From Chitinophaga pinensis (GTDB lineage: Bacteria; Bacteroidota; Bacteroidia; Chitinophagales; CAMDFR01), in assembly GCA_945897725.1 (NCBI GenBank), contig CAMDFR010000004.1:62001-126000 (forward strand): a DNA stretch of 64,000 nucleotides, in the 5' to 3' direction. Shown here in pieces: positions 1 to 8,525 of this stretch. A program made the position numbers and the translations under genes. Each line of letters opens with the position of its first letter. Position 1 is the stretch's first letter. Under the pieces are notes generated by a model. It saw only the letters and a list, made by a program, of their open reading frames with translations, was not told the DNA's origin and made no database searches.

Positions 1-1
1 T

Positions 2-193
2 GATGGAAAAATGTTGCCGCAATACAATGTGGCTCAAGCGTTCATCAGTTCTTTAAAATTGTTTCCAATAGAAAAATTAGCACCTTTGCATAAATATCTA
101 CAAGAAGATATCTTAAACTGGAATCAATTGAAAACCGGAGTATTAAATCCTTCTGAACTTTTACGCATTGAACTGAAGAGACAGTTTATCTGA
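2..193 (+). CDS. C-terminal end of an unrecognised protein (cut by the window edge)
   Basis: The reading frame is open from the first bases of the window to a TGA at 191-193, so this is the last 63 or so residues of a longer gene. An ATG at 11 is probably internal. The visible part is hydrophilic and looks alpha-helical, with no motif that I recognise. A bacteroidete promoter for accA follows 65 bases after the stop, so the gene is probably the end of a separate transcript. The function cannot be stated from this fragment. Confidence 0.55.
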   Translation, partial: DGKMLPQYNVAQAFISSLKLFPIEKLAPLHKYLQEDILNWNQLKTGVLNPSELLRIELKRQFI

Positions 194-258
194 TCATTCC
201 TATTGATTTAATAAATCTTAATTTTTTACTTCTTAAATCATTAACAACTTTATTATAT

Positions 259-266
259 TAAATTTG
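259..266 (+). promoter_or_regulatory. Bacteroidete -7 element (TAAATTTG) before accA
   Basis: The octamer matches the known Bacteroidota -7 consensus TAnnTTTG and lies 18 bases before the accA ATG. This predicts a short leader of about 10 nt. Confidence 0.6.
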
Positions 267-283
267 CTAAAAATAACACGACT

Positions 284-1249
284 ATGACTTTTTTAGAATT
301 CGAACAACCCATTGCTGATTTATATGCAGAAATGGAAAAGTTTAAAGAAATCCAGGAGAAAGGAACAATCGATATGAGCGATAAAATCGCGGAGTTAGAG
401 ACCAAGATCAAAAACACTCAAAGCGAAATATATTCCAATCTTACGGTGTGGCAAAGAGTATTAGTATCAAGACATACAGAACGACCATACACTTTATTCT
501 ATGCCAATACTATCTGTAGCAATTTTATTGAAATGCATGGTGATAGAAATGTGAAGGACGATAAGGCAATTGTAGGTGGATTCGCAAGTTTAGATGGCGA
601 AACAGTGATGATCATTGGACATCAAAAAGGCATTAATACCAAAATGCGTCAATACAGAAACTTTGGAATGGCAAATCCAGAGGGATATAGAAAGGCACTT
701 AGATTGATGCGCTTAGCTGAAAAATTTAATAAGCCTATCATCACTTTCGTAGACACTCCTGGTGCTTTTCCTGGCATTGAGGCAGAAGATAGAGGTCAAG
801 CCGAAGCGATAGCAAGAAATATTTATGAAATGACCTTGCTTAAAGTGCCAGTATTGGTGTTGATTATCGGCGAAGGTGCCTCTGGTGGTGCTTTGGGTAT
901 CGGTGTGGGTGATAAAACTTTAATGTTAGAGAATACTTGGTTCTCTGTGATTTCTCCTGAATCTTGTTCTTCAATCCTATGGCGTACTTGGGAGAAAAAA
1001 GAACAAGCAGCTATTCAATTAAAGTTATCTGCCGAAGATAATTTAAAGCATGGAATCATTGACGGTATTGTTAAAGAACCCTTAGGTGGTGCTCATGCAT
1101 ACCCTGAAGAAATGGCACAACTTCTTAAAGTCGAGATTAAAAAGCATCTGGCAGCATTGACCAAACAAACACCCGAAGAGCGAATTCAAAATAGGATAGA
1201 TAAATATGCTAAAATTGGATTTTATAAAGAAAGCGAAGTAGGTATTTAA
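284..1249 (+). CDS. accA: Acetyl-CoA carboxylase carboxyltransferase subunit alpha
   Basis: This is the alpha half of the carboxyltransferase that moves CO2 from carboxybiotin to acetyl-CoA to give malonyl-CoA, the first committed step of fatty acid synthesis in the cytoplasm. The 321-residue length is normal for the family. The N-terminal helical hairpin (residues 1-60) is followed by the crotonase-fold core, with the typical segments FVDTPGAFPG and, near residue 197, EGASGGALG, which shape the oxyanion pocket. The ATG at 284 follows a good -7 element. The beta subunit and biotin carboxylase genes are not in this window. Downstream lies a perfect 7-bp inverted repeat (1252-1268) before the next gene. 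Confidence 0.96.
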   Translation: MTFLEFEQPIADLYAEMEKFKEIQEKGTIDMSDKIAELETKIKNTQSEIYSNLTVWQRVLVSRHTERPYTLFYANTICSNFIEMHGDRNVKDDKAIVGGFASLDGETVMIIGHQKGINTKMRQYRNFGMANPEGYRKALRLMRLAEKFNKPIITFVDTPGAFPGIEAEDRGQAEAIARNIYEMTLLKVPVLVLIIGEGASGGALGIGVGDKTLMLENTWFSVISPESCSSILWRTWEKKEQAAIQLKLSAEDNLKHGIIDGIVKEPLGGAHAYPEEMAQLLKVEIKKHLAALTKQTPEERIQNRIDKYAKIGFYKESEVGI

Positions 1250-1251
1250 TC

Positions 1252-1268
1252 GTAGTATTGTATACTAC
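1252..1268. repeat. Short perfect inverted repeat between accA and the DUF6913 gene
   Basis: GTAGTAT and ATACTAC flank a 3-base loop. No U-tract follows, so it is at most a weak processing or attenuation site and not a classical terminator. Confidence 0.4.
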
Positions 1269-1282
1269 CTGAAAGTTAATAT

Positions 1283-1816
1283 ATGGCATTGTTTAATAGA
1301 TTAAAAGCTTGGTTCTTTTATCGGTTTTTGAGAAAAAATATCGATGATGAAAATCGAACCAAAAAAGTATATAACATCAATACAGCAAGTTCCTTTGGTG
1401 TGATATTCGATGCGACGATAGCTGATAATAATATGCTGGTAGCAAATTTTATTGGAAAGTTAAAAGCTTCAGGCAAAAAAGTATACTCCTTAGCATATAT
1501 CAATGATAAGAAAACGGAAAGCAGTGAGCTAATGAAGTTCTTCAATAAGGCAAGTCTTAACTGGTATAAGATTCCTCAAAACAAAGAGGTAGACGAGTTT
1601 ATCAAACAACCTATGGACGTTCTCATTTCTGTCCACACCAAAGAAAGCCTTCCTTTACAATATATTGCTGCGCATTCTGAAGCTAAATTTAGAATGGGCC
1701 CTTATGTGGAAAAAGCAAAAAATAGCTATGATTGGATGATACATAGCGAAAGCGACCACTCCATCAAAACCTATCTCAATCAAGTAGAATTTTATTTAAA
1801 AAGCATTAACGCTTAA
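1283..1816 (+). CDS. DUF6913-family protein
   Basis: This 177-residue cytoplasmic protein has a basic N-terminal helix (FYRFLRKN) followed by an alternating alpha/beta body containing FGVIFDATIADN and, near the end, AEAKFRMGPY. I recognise it as the bacteroidete-specific DUF6913 group, whose function is unknown. It lies 33 bases after accA and only 3 bases before dapA, so it is probably cotranscribed with dapA. As I recall, the pairing with dapA recurs in the phylum, which hints at a link to lysine or cell-wall precursor metabolism; that link is inference. It has no signal peptide or membrane segment. Confidence 0.75.
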   Translation: MALFNRLKAWFFYRFLRKNIDDENRTKKVYNINTASSFGVIFDATIADNNMLVANFIGKLKASGKKVYSLAYINDKKTESSELMKFFNKASLNWYKIPQNKEVDEFIKQPMDVLISVHTKESLPLQYIAAHSEAKFRMGPYVEKAKNSYDWMIHSESDHSIKTYLNQVEFYLKSINA

Positions 1817-1819
1817 TCC

Positions 1820-2704
1820 ATGAAAAAATTGAAAGGCACTGGGGTGGCACTCATCACTCCATTCACTAAAAAAGGAAAGGTCGACTTCATTGGTCTAGAA
1901 GCTATGGTCAATCATGTGATTGCTGACGGTAAAGGAGTAGATTATATCGTAGCCCTTGGTACCACAGGAGAAACGGCAACACTCGATTGGCAAGAACGAA
2001 TGGATGTCTTTGCGTGTATTACAGAAAAAAATAAAAAACGAGTGCCTTTAGTCGCAGGATTTGGCGGTAACGATACTGCAAAGCTCATTCAGGAGATTAA
2101 AGCATTTAATGTTAAAGGATATGATGCTATTTTGTCTGCAAGTCCTTACTACAACAAACCTACTCAAGAAGGCATTTATCAGCACTATAAAGCGGTGTGT
2201 AGCGAAACCAATTTGCCTGTAATTGCCTACAATGTACCAGGAAGAACAGCAAGTAATATCACCACCGCAACCTGCATCAGACTCGCCAAAGACATAAAGA
2301 ATATCGTTGCGGTAAAAGAAGCAAGTGGAGATCTCATACAGTGTATGGAAATTGTGAGAGATAAACCAAAAGATTTCCTTGTCATCTCTGGAGAAGATGC
2401 TTTAACCTTACCTATGATTTCATTCGGAATGGATGGTGTGATATCAGTTGCTGCAAATGTTTGGCCTGTCGAATTTTCAAGAATGGTGAAGCTTGCTATG
2501 AAAGGAGATTTTGTGAAAGCATCAAACATTCACTTTAAATTGCTAGCGGGTATGCACTTACTTTTTGCGGAAGGAAATCCCGGTGGAGCGAAGGCTTTTT
2601 TAAGTCAAATGGGAATCATAGAAAACTGCTTGCGATTGCCATTAGTGCCTGTTAGTAAAGAACTAGAAGCAAAAATGAGGGCGTTTACAAAACAACTTCA
2701 TTAG
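1820..2704 (+). CDS. dapA: 4-Hydroxy-tetrahydrodipicolinate synthase
   Basis: The enzyme condenses pyruvate with aspartate semialdehyde, the first step of the lysine/diaminopimelate branch that feeds peptidoglycan. The 294-residue length is typical of this TIM-barrel family. The Schiff-base lysine is Lys166 in VAVKEASGD and the catalytic tyrosine is Tyr137 in IAYNVPGR. The GTTGE substrate-binding loop is present near residue 48. The start lies 3 bases after the DUF6913 gene, indicating translational coupling. It ends head-to-head with the minus-strand gene at 2706, with no room for a separate terminator. Confidence 0.96.
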   Translation: MKKLKGTGVALITPFTKKGKVDFIGLEAMVNHVIADGKGVDYIVALGTTGETATLDWQERMDVFACITEKNKKRVPLVAGFGGNDTAKLIQEIKAFNVKGYDAILSASPYYNKPTQEGIYQHYKAVCSETNLPVIAYNVPGRTASNITTATCIRLAKDIKNIVAVKEASGDLIQCMEIVRDKPKDFLVISGEDALTLPMISFGMDGVISVAANVWPVEFSRMVKLAMKGDFVKASNIHFKLLAGMHLLFAEGNPGGAKAFLSQMGIIENCLRLPLVPVSKELEAKMRAFTKQLH

Positions 2705-2705
2705 C

Positions 2706-3191
2706 TCAAATTCCATTGACTGAGCTGCTACTCACAAATTTTTTGATGACATAGCAATAAGTAGTCGATCCACTCACATATTCTAAAAGACATTCTCCGG
2801 TATAGTCAAATGGCGGATCGGTATCATTCTTCACCAAAGGTCTTTCGCCAATTGGATAACGAATAAATTCGGTCACTTGCACTGTAATCGTTTCACCGGC
2901 TTTGAAATCATTCAAATTTGGATTGGCTTCTTTCTTCAACACTTTTGCAGTATAATAATGCCTTCCAATCCATATAATATTAAAATATCCTTTAAAATCT
3001 TTTTTAAAAGTCAATAGCACATTGTAGGTGATGCCTGAACCGCCCTTTCCTTCTGCCACTCCACTTTGCCAAGGAATTTTTTCGGCTCTAACTAAGGTAA
3101 AAAAGGGACTCTTTGAACTTGGCTTTTTAAAACTTGTTTCTGGCGTACTCGCAAGCAGCGCAAGAAGAAAAATAAAAAAATAATGGACCAT
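2706..3191 (-). CDS. Small secreted protein of unknown function
   Basis: This 161-residue protein opens with a hydrophobic signal segment (HYFFIFLLALLAS), so it should be exported to the periplasm or surface. The mature part is beta-rich, with alternating hydrophobic residues and two cysteines near the C terminus (GECLLEY and TTYCYVI) that could pair. I see no family motif; a weak resemblance to secreted OB/netrin-like beta-barrels is only an impression. It lies 11 bases downstream of hemW on the same strand and is probably cotranscribed with it. It converges with dapA, leaving one base between the stops. Confidence 0.6.
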   Translation of the reverse strand: MVHYFFIFLLALLASTPETSFKKPSSKSPFFTLVRAEKIPWQSGVAEGKGGSGITYNVLLTFKKDFKGYFNIIWIGRHYYTAKVLKKEANPNLNDFKAGETITVQVTEFIRYPIGERPLVKNDTDPPFDYTGECLLEYVSGSTTYCYVIKKFVSSSSVNGI

Positions 3192-3202
3192 GGATTTTAA
3201 TT

Positions 3203-4360
3203 TTATAGACTAAATAATTCCCCTTCCTCTGAAGAATCAAAAAATAAATCGGAAGCAATTTTGTCCGCAAAGAGCTTCCCTTCTTTGGTTAAAGTTAAAA
3301 CATTATTCTCAATACGATACCAACTTTGTTGCGCATTTTCTTGCAGGTTATACTGCATTTCTTCTATAACCTCTTTTCCATAAGTGTTTTCGATCATCAT
3401 TAAGTTAATACCCCATTTGGTTCTTATGCCTGTCATGATTTGTTCATTCAATACATCATGTCTTGTGAGTACTTCGGTGGTGCGAACATCCATTTTTGTC
3501 CTAATGCCTTGCACGTATTTCATATTGCTAGAGGGATTCCAGCTTCTGCTACGGCCATCAAAAGAATGGGCCGAAGGCCCAATACCGATATAGGGTATGC
3601 CTTTCCAATAAGAAGAATTATGCTTAGAAATCTGTTCGTTCTTGCAGAAATTCGAAATTTCATACTGCTCAAAGGCATTTGTCTCCAATAGTTCAATCAT
3701 ATGAATAAACTGTTCACTTGATTTAACTTCATCGACTGGAGCCAATATTTTTTTGCGAATCAAGGTATCCAATTTGGTATGTTGCTCCACAGTCAGAGCA
3801 TAGGCAGATATATGTGGAACTTGAGTATTGATGGCCTTTAAAATATTATTATTCCAATTACTATTGCTAAGGGTTGGTGTTCCATAAATTAAATCGATAG
3901 AAATATTTTCAAAGCCTGCATCTTGTGTTCTATAGATGCTCTCTATCGCTTCTATACTTGTGTGAGCGCGATTCATATACTGTAAGTCATCATCCATGAA
4001 AGATTGTATTCCTATGCTGAATCGATTGATAGGACTTTGTTTGAAAGCCTTTAGCTTTTCTTTGTGTAGGTCATCAGGATTGGCTTCTAGCGTAATTTCT
4101 GCTAATGGATGTACATCAAAAGTTGAAACAATTTTGTCGAAAATTTTCTCTAATTCATCACTTGACAATAGGGAGGGAGTTCCGCCTCCAAAATAAATGG
4201 TGTCGATTTGTTTGCTTTCTAAATAGTCTTTTCGATGTTCAATCTCTTGTAATAATGCCTCTATTAATTCGTTTTTATGTTCTAATGAGGTTGAAAAATA
4301 GAAATTACAATAATTGCATGCTTGCTTGCAAAAAGGAATATGAATATAAATACCTGCCAT
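3203..4360 (-). CDS. hemW: Radical SAM haem chaperone HemW (coproporphyrinogen III oxidase-like)
   Basis: The protein has the radical SAM cluster motif CKQACNYC at residues 11-18, directly after the IYIHIPFC start that is typical of the HemW/HemN group. The GGGTPS motif and the SAM-domain stretch ITLEANPDD follow. The 385-residue length and the C-terminal winged-helix-like tail match HemW rather than true HemN, which is longer. HemW is known to bind haem and pass it to target proteins. Older annotation as oxygen-independent coproporphyrinogen oxidase is common but usually wrong for this size class. It diverges from the outer-membrane gene at 4419. Confidence 0.9.
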   Translation of the reverse strand: MAGIYIHIPFCKQACNYCNFYFSTSLEHKNELIEALLQEIEHRKDYLESKQIDTIYFGGGTPSLLSSDELEKIFDKIVSTFDVHPLAEITLEANPDDLHKEKLKAFKQSPINRFSIGIQSFMDDDLQYMNRAHTSIEAIESIYRTQDAGFENISIDLIYGTPTLSNSNWNNNILKAINTQVPHISAYALTVEQHTKLDTLIRKKILAPVDEVKSSEQFIHMIELLETNAFEQYEISNFCKNEQISKHNSSYWKGIPYIGIGPSAHSFDGRSRSWNPSSNMKYVQGIRTKMDVRTTEVLTRHDVLNEQIMTGIRTKWGINLMMIENTYGKEVIEEMQYNLQENAQQSWYRIENNVLTLTKEGKLFADKIASDLFFDSSEEGELFSL

Positions 4361-4396
4361 TTGTATACGAAAGTATCAATAATGTTCGGATAAGCA

Positions 4397-4404
4397 TAAC
4401 TTTG
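4397..4404 (+). promoter_or_regulatory. Bacteroidete -7 element (TAACTTTG) before the BamA-like gene
   Basis: An exact match to TAnnTTTG, 15 bases before the ATG at 4419. Confidence 0.6.
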
Positions 4405-4418
4405 TAAGAGATTAAACA

Positions 4419-6224
4419 ATGCAACTAAAGAATATAAGAAATTTAAATTACCTATGGCAAAGAGTTGCATTGCTCTTCTGCATTTTCTTTCTGATACAAG
4501 GTTCTAATCTTCGGGCGCAAAAAAACGCTGAGTTGTTTTATAAGGCAATAGATGCAAATGATGTTGTTTTAAGAAAATGTGCCGTTTCATCCGCAAAGGA
4601 ATCAGATACGATGGCACTGCAAAATAGTGTCATACAAACTGTCAAAAATCTAAAAAACAAAGGCTATTTATCTGCCTCTATCGATAGTCTGGTGGCTAGA
4701 GATTCTAACTATTACGCATACATTTTTGTAGGTAAAGTATATACCTCTTTTATACTTGAGAATGGTAATATTGATGAAACCTATTTGTCAGGTATAAAAT
4801 TATTAAGTGATAAAATTTCATGGAATGAAGTAGAATTAATCAAAGAAAAAATTCTAAAAAATGCTGAAAATGTTGGATACCCTTTTGCCGCCATCTATCT
4901 GGATAGCATTGTTTTCTCAGAACAAAAAGTAACCGCAAAAATATACATTGAAAAGAACGATAAAATAACGATAGACTCAATTCTTATCAATGGAAAAGCA
5001 AGAATAAAAAATCGTTTCTTAAGCAGCTATTTACATTTAAAACCGGGAAGTCTTTATTCTGAAGAGGCTATTCTAAAAATGAAAAAAGCAATCTCTGATC
5101 TTGGCTTTGTGGAAGAGGAACGTCCTCATGTGGTGAGCTTCTATAATAATAAGGCTACCATCAATCTGTTTCTTAAAAATAGACGAACTAGTAAGTTCGA
5201 TTTTATTATTGGTTTTCTACCAAACAACGACAAGACGAAGAAACTACTCATCACAGGACAAGCCAGAATAAACATTGTGAATCCCTTTGGTACTGGTGGT
5301 GATCTGCTCATCGATTGGCAAAAAATGCAACCTAAAACGCAAAGGCTTCAATTGGCACTATCCTACCCCTATTTTCTTAATTTGCCTATCGGTTTAGATT
5401 TTAAATTCGATCTATATAAAAGAGATACCTCTAATCTTGATTTAAATTATAGAGTAGGTGTTTTGTATAACTTTTCTGGCAATAGTCAACTGAAGGCTTT
5501 CGTTGATGTACACTCAACCAGGCTCTTAAATGTCGATTCAAATGCCATCAAATATTTGCGCAAATTACCGCGAATATTAGATACAAAAAATACACTCTAT
5601 GGTATTGAATATCGATTCGATAATTTGAACTATAAGTTTAATCCAGTTCGTGGAAATGATTTGACTTTTTCCTTCGGTGCCGGATTAAAAAAAATAGAGA
5701 AGAATACTGCCATCACGCGCTTAATTGACCCAATAAGCAAGGAGAGTTTTGCTTATCTCTATGATAGCATACCAAAGAAATATTTGCAATTTCAATTTGG
5801 AATTGATTACGCAAAATATTGGCCAATTAAAAGAAGAAGCACCATCAAAACGTCCATTCAAGCAAAATACTTTGTAACTAAAAATATTTATGAAAATGAA
5901 ATGTTCAGAATTGGGGGAAATAGATTGTTACGTGGATTTGATGAAGAAAGTATTTTTACACCCTATTATACAATACTTAGCACAGAATACAGATATTTGC
6001 TATCGAAAAACGCCTATTTTTACACTTTCTTTGACCTTGCTGCAGTAGAAGATGTGAGATATAGAGGCGTAAAAACAGATTTTCCTTTTGGTTTTGGTCT
6101 CGGTGTTACCTTGGAAACCAAAATAGGCTTGTTTGGTTTGACTTACGCATTGGGAAAGCAGTTGGACAATAAAATAGAAATAAAAAACTCAAAAATACAT
6201 TTTGGGTATGTTAATTACTTTTAA
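4419..6224 (+). CDS. BamA/TamA-family outer membrane protein
   Basis: The 601-residue protein has a signal peptide (hydrophobic stretch ALLFCIFFLIQ, cleavage near LRAQ). Next come about 150-200 residues resembling POTRA repeats, then a long beta-barrel region ending in phenylalanine (FGYVNYF), as expected for a BAM substrate. The segment MFRIGGNRLLRGFDEE matches the conserved lid-lock/L6-type motif of Omp85 proteins (G-x-L-RGF). It is shorter than BamA, so it is a paralogue of TamA/D15 type rather than the essential insertase. Its cargo is unknown. It is followed after 14 bases by the DUF4271 gene. Confidence 0.85.
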   Translation: MQLKNIRNLNYLWQRVALLFCIFFLIQGSNLRAQKNAELFYKAIDANDVVLRKCAVSSAKESDTMALQNSVIQTVKNLKNKGYLSASIDSLVARDSNYYAYIFVGKVYTSFILENGNIDETYLSGIKLLSDKISWNEVELIKEKILKNAENVGYPFAAIYLDSIVFSEQKVTAKIYIEKNDKITIDSILINGKARIKNRFLSSYLHLKPGSLYSEEAILKMKKAISDLGFVEEERPHVVSFYNNKATINLFLKNRRTSKFDFIIGFLPNNDKTKKLLITGQARINIVNPFGTGGDLLIDWQKMQPKTQRLQLALSYPYFLNLPIGLDFKFDLYKRDTSNLDLNYRVGVLYNFSGNSQLKAFVDVHSTRLLNVDSNAIKYLRKLPRILDTKNTLYGIEYRFDNLNYKFNPVRGNDLTFSFGAGLKKIEKNTAITRLIDPISKESFAYLYDSIPKKYLQFQFGIDYAKYWPIKRRSTIKTSIQAKYFVTKNIYENEMFRIGGNRLLRGFDEESIFTPYYTILSTEYRYLLSKNAYFYTFFDLAAVEDVRYRGVKTDFPFGFGLGVTLETKIGLFGLTYALGKQLDNKIEIKNSKIHFGYVNYF

Positions 6225-6238
6225 TTAAGCTTTTAAGA

Positions 6239-7132
6239 TTGATCAAATTTGTAGGATTCTTAATGATTTTTATCAGCGTTTGCCTGGAAGCTCAAGGACA
6301 ATATCCTGTTGATTCCGTTCAGGTAAGTCCAATAGATAGCGTCGCAATGAAGGATTCTATTCGGAAATATACCATAGCGCATATTGATACTTCCTTTCTT
6401 TTGCTGAGCTCTAAGTTTAACCCAAAAGGATTCGGCGAAGACAAACGAATCTTACCAATGCAAGTAGAAATTATCCAGTCGGTAAATTCAATCGGATTTC
6501 TTATCTTACCTATCATCGGACTGCTTGCACTAATCATTTTAGTGAAACTGAGATATAAAGATTATTTCGACGTGTTGTTCAAAAATACTTTTAAAATCTC
6601 TACCTCACCCTCTTCGAGAGAATGGTCTGACCTTAATGCCTTTGGATCTTTCTTGTTAAACATAGTATATATATTTGTAACCTCTATTTATATTTACTCA
6701 CTGGCAAGATATACTAAAGTCTCCATTGCATATAATCAAGGAACTCAACTCTTTCTAATAATTTTAATAAGTTTTAGCTTCTATTATGTCTTCAGATTGA
6801 TCGTTCTAAAGCTCCTTGGTCAAGTCGCAGCTAAATCAACAGTTATAAATATTTATGTTTCTCATACCTCCACTATTAATCAATTCACCGCTCTTTGCGC
6901 TTTACCCTTGATGATATTTATTCAAACGGGAGGAAAAAAATATGAGCTATTTCTAATCATTCTTGTAGGGATTGTGTATCTGCTCGCTCAGTTATTAAAG
7001 TATTTCAAAGGTTTAGTTGCGGGTATTCAAGAACTTAGTAATGATTTTTTTCATTTTATTGTCTATATTTGCACCCTCGAAATTGCACCAGTGTTGATTA
7101 TATTGAAATTAATATTTGATTTTTCGAAGTAA
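6239..7132 (+). CDS. DUF4271 membrane protein
   Basis: The 297-residue protein starts at a TTG; no ATG is better placed, and the signal-like segment FVGFLMIFISVCLEAQG follows it directly. A periplasmic stretch with several Asp/Ser residues comes next. About six membrane segments from residue 85 onwards follow, of which IGFLILPIIGLLALIILVKL is the first. I recognise the bacteroidete DUF4271 family from the DYFDVLFKNTFK and EWSDLNAFGSFLLN region. Its role is unknown; in this phylum it commonly sits beside the HemD-type gene, as here (13 bases). A TATATTTG octamer at 7064-7071 inside its 3' end could serve as an internal promoter for the next gene. Confidence 0.8.
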   Translation: MIKFVGFLMIFISVCLEAQGQYPVDSVQVSPIDSVAMKDSIRKYTIAHIDTSFLLLSSKFNPKGFGEDKRILPMQVEIIQSVNSIGFLILPIIGLLALIILVKLRYKDYFDVLFKNTFKISTSPSSREWSDLNAFGSFLLNIVYIFVTSIYIYSLARYTKVSIAYNQGTQLFLIILISFSFYYVFRLIVLKLLGQVAAKSTVINIYVSHTSTINQFTALCALPLMIFIQTGGKKYELFLIILVGIVYLLAQLLKYFKGLVAGIQELSNDFFHFIVYICTLEIAPVLIILKLIFDFSK

Positions 7133-7145
7133 ATAAAACTTAAAC

Positions 7146-8459
7146 ATGGCCAAAACATCAGTTGCATTGAAAAAAAAGAGTATCAAGAAAGCGATAGTTC
7201 CAACCAAAAAAAAGGAAGTTGCGCTTTCTAAACCGCAACCTAAACAAAAAGCGAAATCAAAGGTTTCAAAAGCGGAAACAGTCAAAGTGACTTCCTCAAA
7301 AGCAAAGAAAGCTGCCATTAGCCCTCCTAAAGCCTCTAAAAAAGCTGCTGCAACGATTTCAAAAAGCAAAAAGTTGCCATCTAAAAAGGCTGCTGTCATT
7401 AAAAGTAGCCCCAAGAAAAAACAAGAGTTAATCAAGACAAAAGCAGGTTCAAAGCCTATTTCGCTTGCTGCAGAATCAAAAAAGGCGAAGAAGGCAACTC
7501 CCAAACCTATTGCTCGAATCACTAAGAAGGTAGTCAAGTCAGAAAAACTAGCTCCAATCGTTAAGAAGGTAGTCAAGTCAGAAAAAAAAGCTCCAACCGC
7601 TAAGAAGGCAGTTAAGTCAGAAAAGATAGCTCCAATAGAAAAAAAGGCGATTAAAAAAGCACCCATTGAACTGCCAATAGCTGAACTACCCAAACAAACC
7701 CCAGATAAAAAACCAAGAATAAAAAATGTACTTATTTCTCAGGCTTATCCAGAGAATGGTAAATCGCCTTTTATCGACATAGGAAATAAATGGAAACTAA
7801 AAGTTGATTTTCGATCTTTTATTCAGGTAGAAGGTTTAACTGCTAAGGAGTTTAGACGATTAAGAATTAATGTCCCTGATTATACTGCTATTATTTTCAA
7901 TAGCAGAAACGCCATTCATTATTTCTTTAAATTGTGTGAAGAAATGAGGGTGAAATTGTCTCCAGACATGAAGTATTTCTGTACTTCTGAAGCAATAGCA
8001 CTCTACCTTCAAAAATATATTCACTATAGAAAACGTAAAGTTTTTTACGAATATGCAAATAAGACTTTGTTCGAAATTCTGAATAAACATAAAGACAATG
8101 AGAAGTTCCTCTATCCATGTTCTAAAGATAGAAAAGACGATATTCCCAACTTTTTAGCAACTAAAAAGTTTAATTATTCGGAGGCCTTTATTTATCAAAC
8201 AGTACCAAGCGATCTCTCAGATTTGAAGTCTATTAAATACGATGTTATTATTTTCTTCAGTCCTGTAGGTATTAAATCGCTGATGCACAATTATCCTGAC
8301 TTCATACAGGAAGACAGAAGAATTGGTGCATTTGGACCAGTAACTCATGATGCTGTAAGGGCTACCTTTAGATTAGATATTGTTGCGCCTTCACCTGTTG
8401 CACATTCTATGGCTCAGGCTCTTGAAAACTATTTGAAAGAATCAAACGGAAAGCCATAG
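7146..8459 (+). CDS. hemD: Uroporphyrinogen-III synthase with a lysine/alanine-rich N-terminal extension
   Basis: Residues about 195-437 form a HemD-type domain (start NVLISQAYPENGKSPF, later AIIFNSRNAIHYFF and IIFFSPVGIKSL, ending GPVTHDAVRAT). It cyclises hydroxymethylbilane to uroporphyrinogen III in tetrapyrrole synthesis. Residues 1-190 are quite different: a low-complexity Lys/Ala/Pro/Ser tail like histone H1 or Hc-type DNA-binding tails. It includes three 39-nt tandem units at 7521-7637 (residues 126-164, unit KKVVKSEK-AP). The frame is continuous and uses one ATG at 7146, so this is a real fusion or extension and not two genes. Ordinary HemD is about 250 residues. The tail may bind nucleic acid or membranes; that is inference. 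Confidence 0.85.
   Translation: MAKTSVALKKKSIKKAIVPTKKKEVALSKPQPKQKAKSKVSKAETVKVTSSKAKKAAISPPKASKKAAATISKSKKLPSKKAAVIKSSPKKKQELIKTKAGSKPISLAAESKKAKKATPKPIARITKKVVKSEKLAPIVKKVVKSEKKAPTAKKAVKSEKIAPIEKKAIKKAPIELPIAELPKQTPDKKPRIKNVLISQAYPENGKSPFIDIGNKWKLKVDFRSFIQVEGLTAKEFRRLRINVPDYTAIIFNSRNAIHYFFKLCEEMRVKLSPDMKYFCTSEAIALYLQKYIHYRKRKVFYEYANKTLFEILNKHKDNEKFLYPCSKDRKDDIPNFLATKKFNYSEAFIYQTVPSDLSDLKSIKYDVIIFFSPVGIKSLMHNYPDFIQEDRRIGAFGPVTHDAVRATFRLDIVAPSPVAHSMAQALENYLKESNGKP
7521..7637 (+). repeat. Three 39-nt tandem repeats inside the HemD N-terminal tail
   Basis: Units lie at 7521-7559, 7560-7598 and 7599-7637, each coding for 13 residues of the pattern xKK(V/A)VKSEKxAPx. A degenerate fourth unit follows. 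Units 1 and 2 are nearly identical at the DNA level, which suggests recent slippage duplication. Confidence 0.85.
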
Positions 8460-8525
8460 TAATAAATACTTTTCTTTCGAACCAATATAAATCTCTATAT
8501 TTATTTCAAAATTTCACACTAATCT

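Noticed and set aside
3203-4360. hemW as a true coproporphyrinogen III oxidase (HemN)
   Set aside because: It is about 75 residues shorter than HemN, and its cysteine motif is of the HemW form followed by asparagine and phenylalanine residues, so HemW is the safer call.
7109-7693. 194-residue minus-strand frame opposite the lysine-rich half of HemD
   Set aside because: Its Phe/Ala/Leu composition is the mirror of the Lys/Ala codons of the plus strand, and it has no start context or family.
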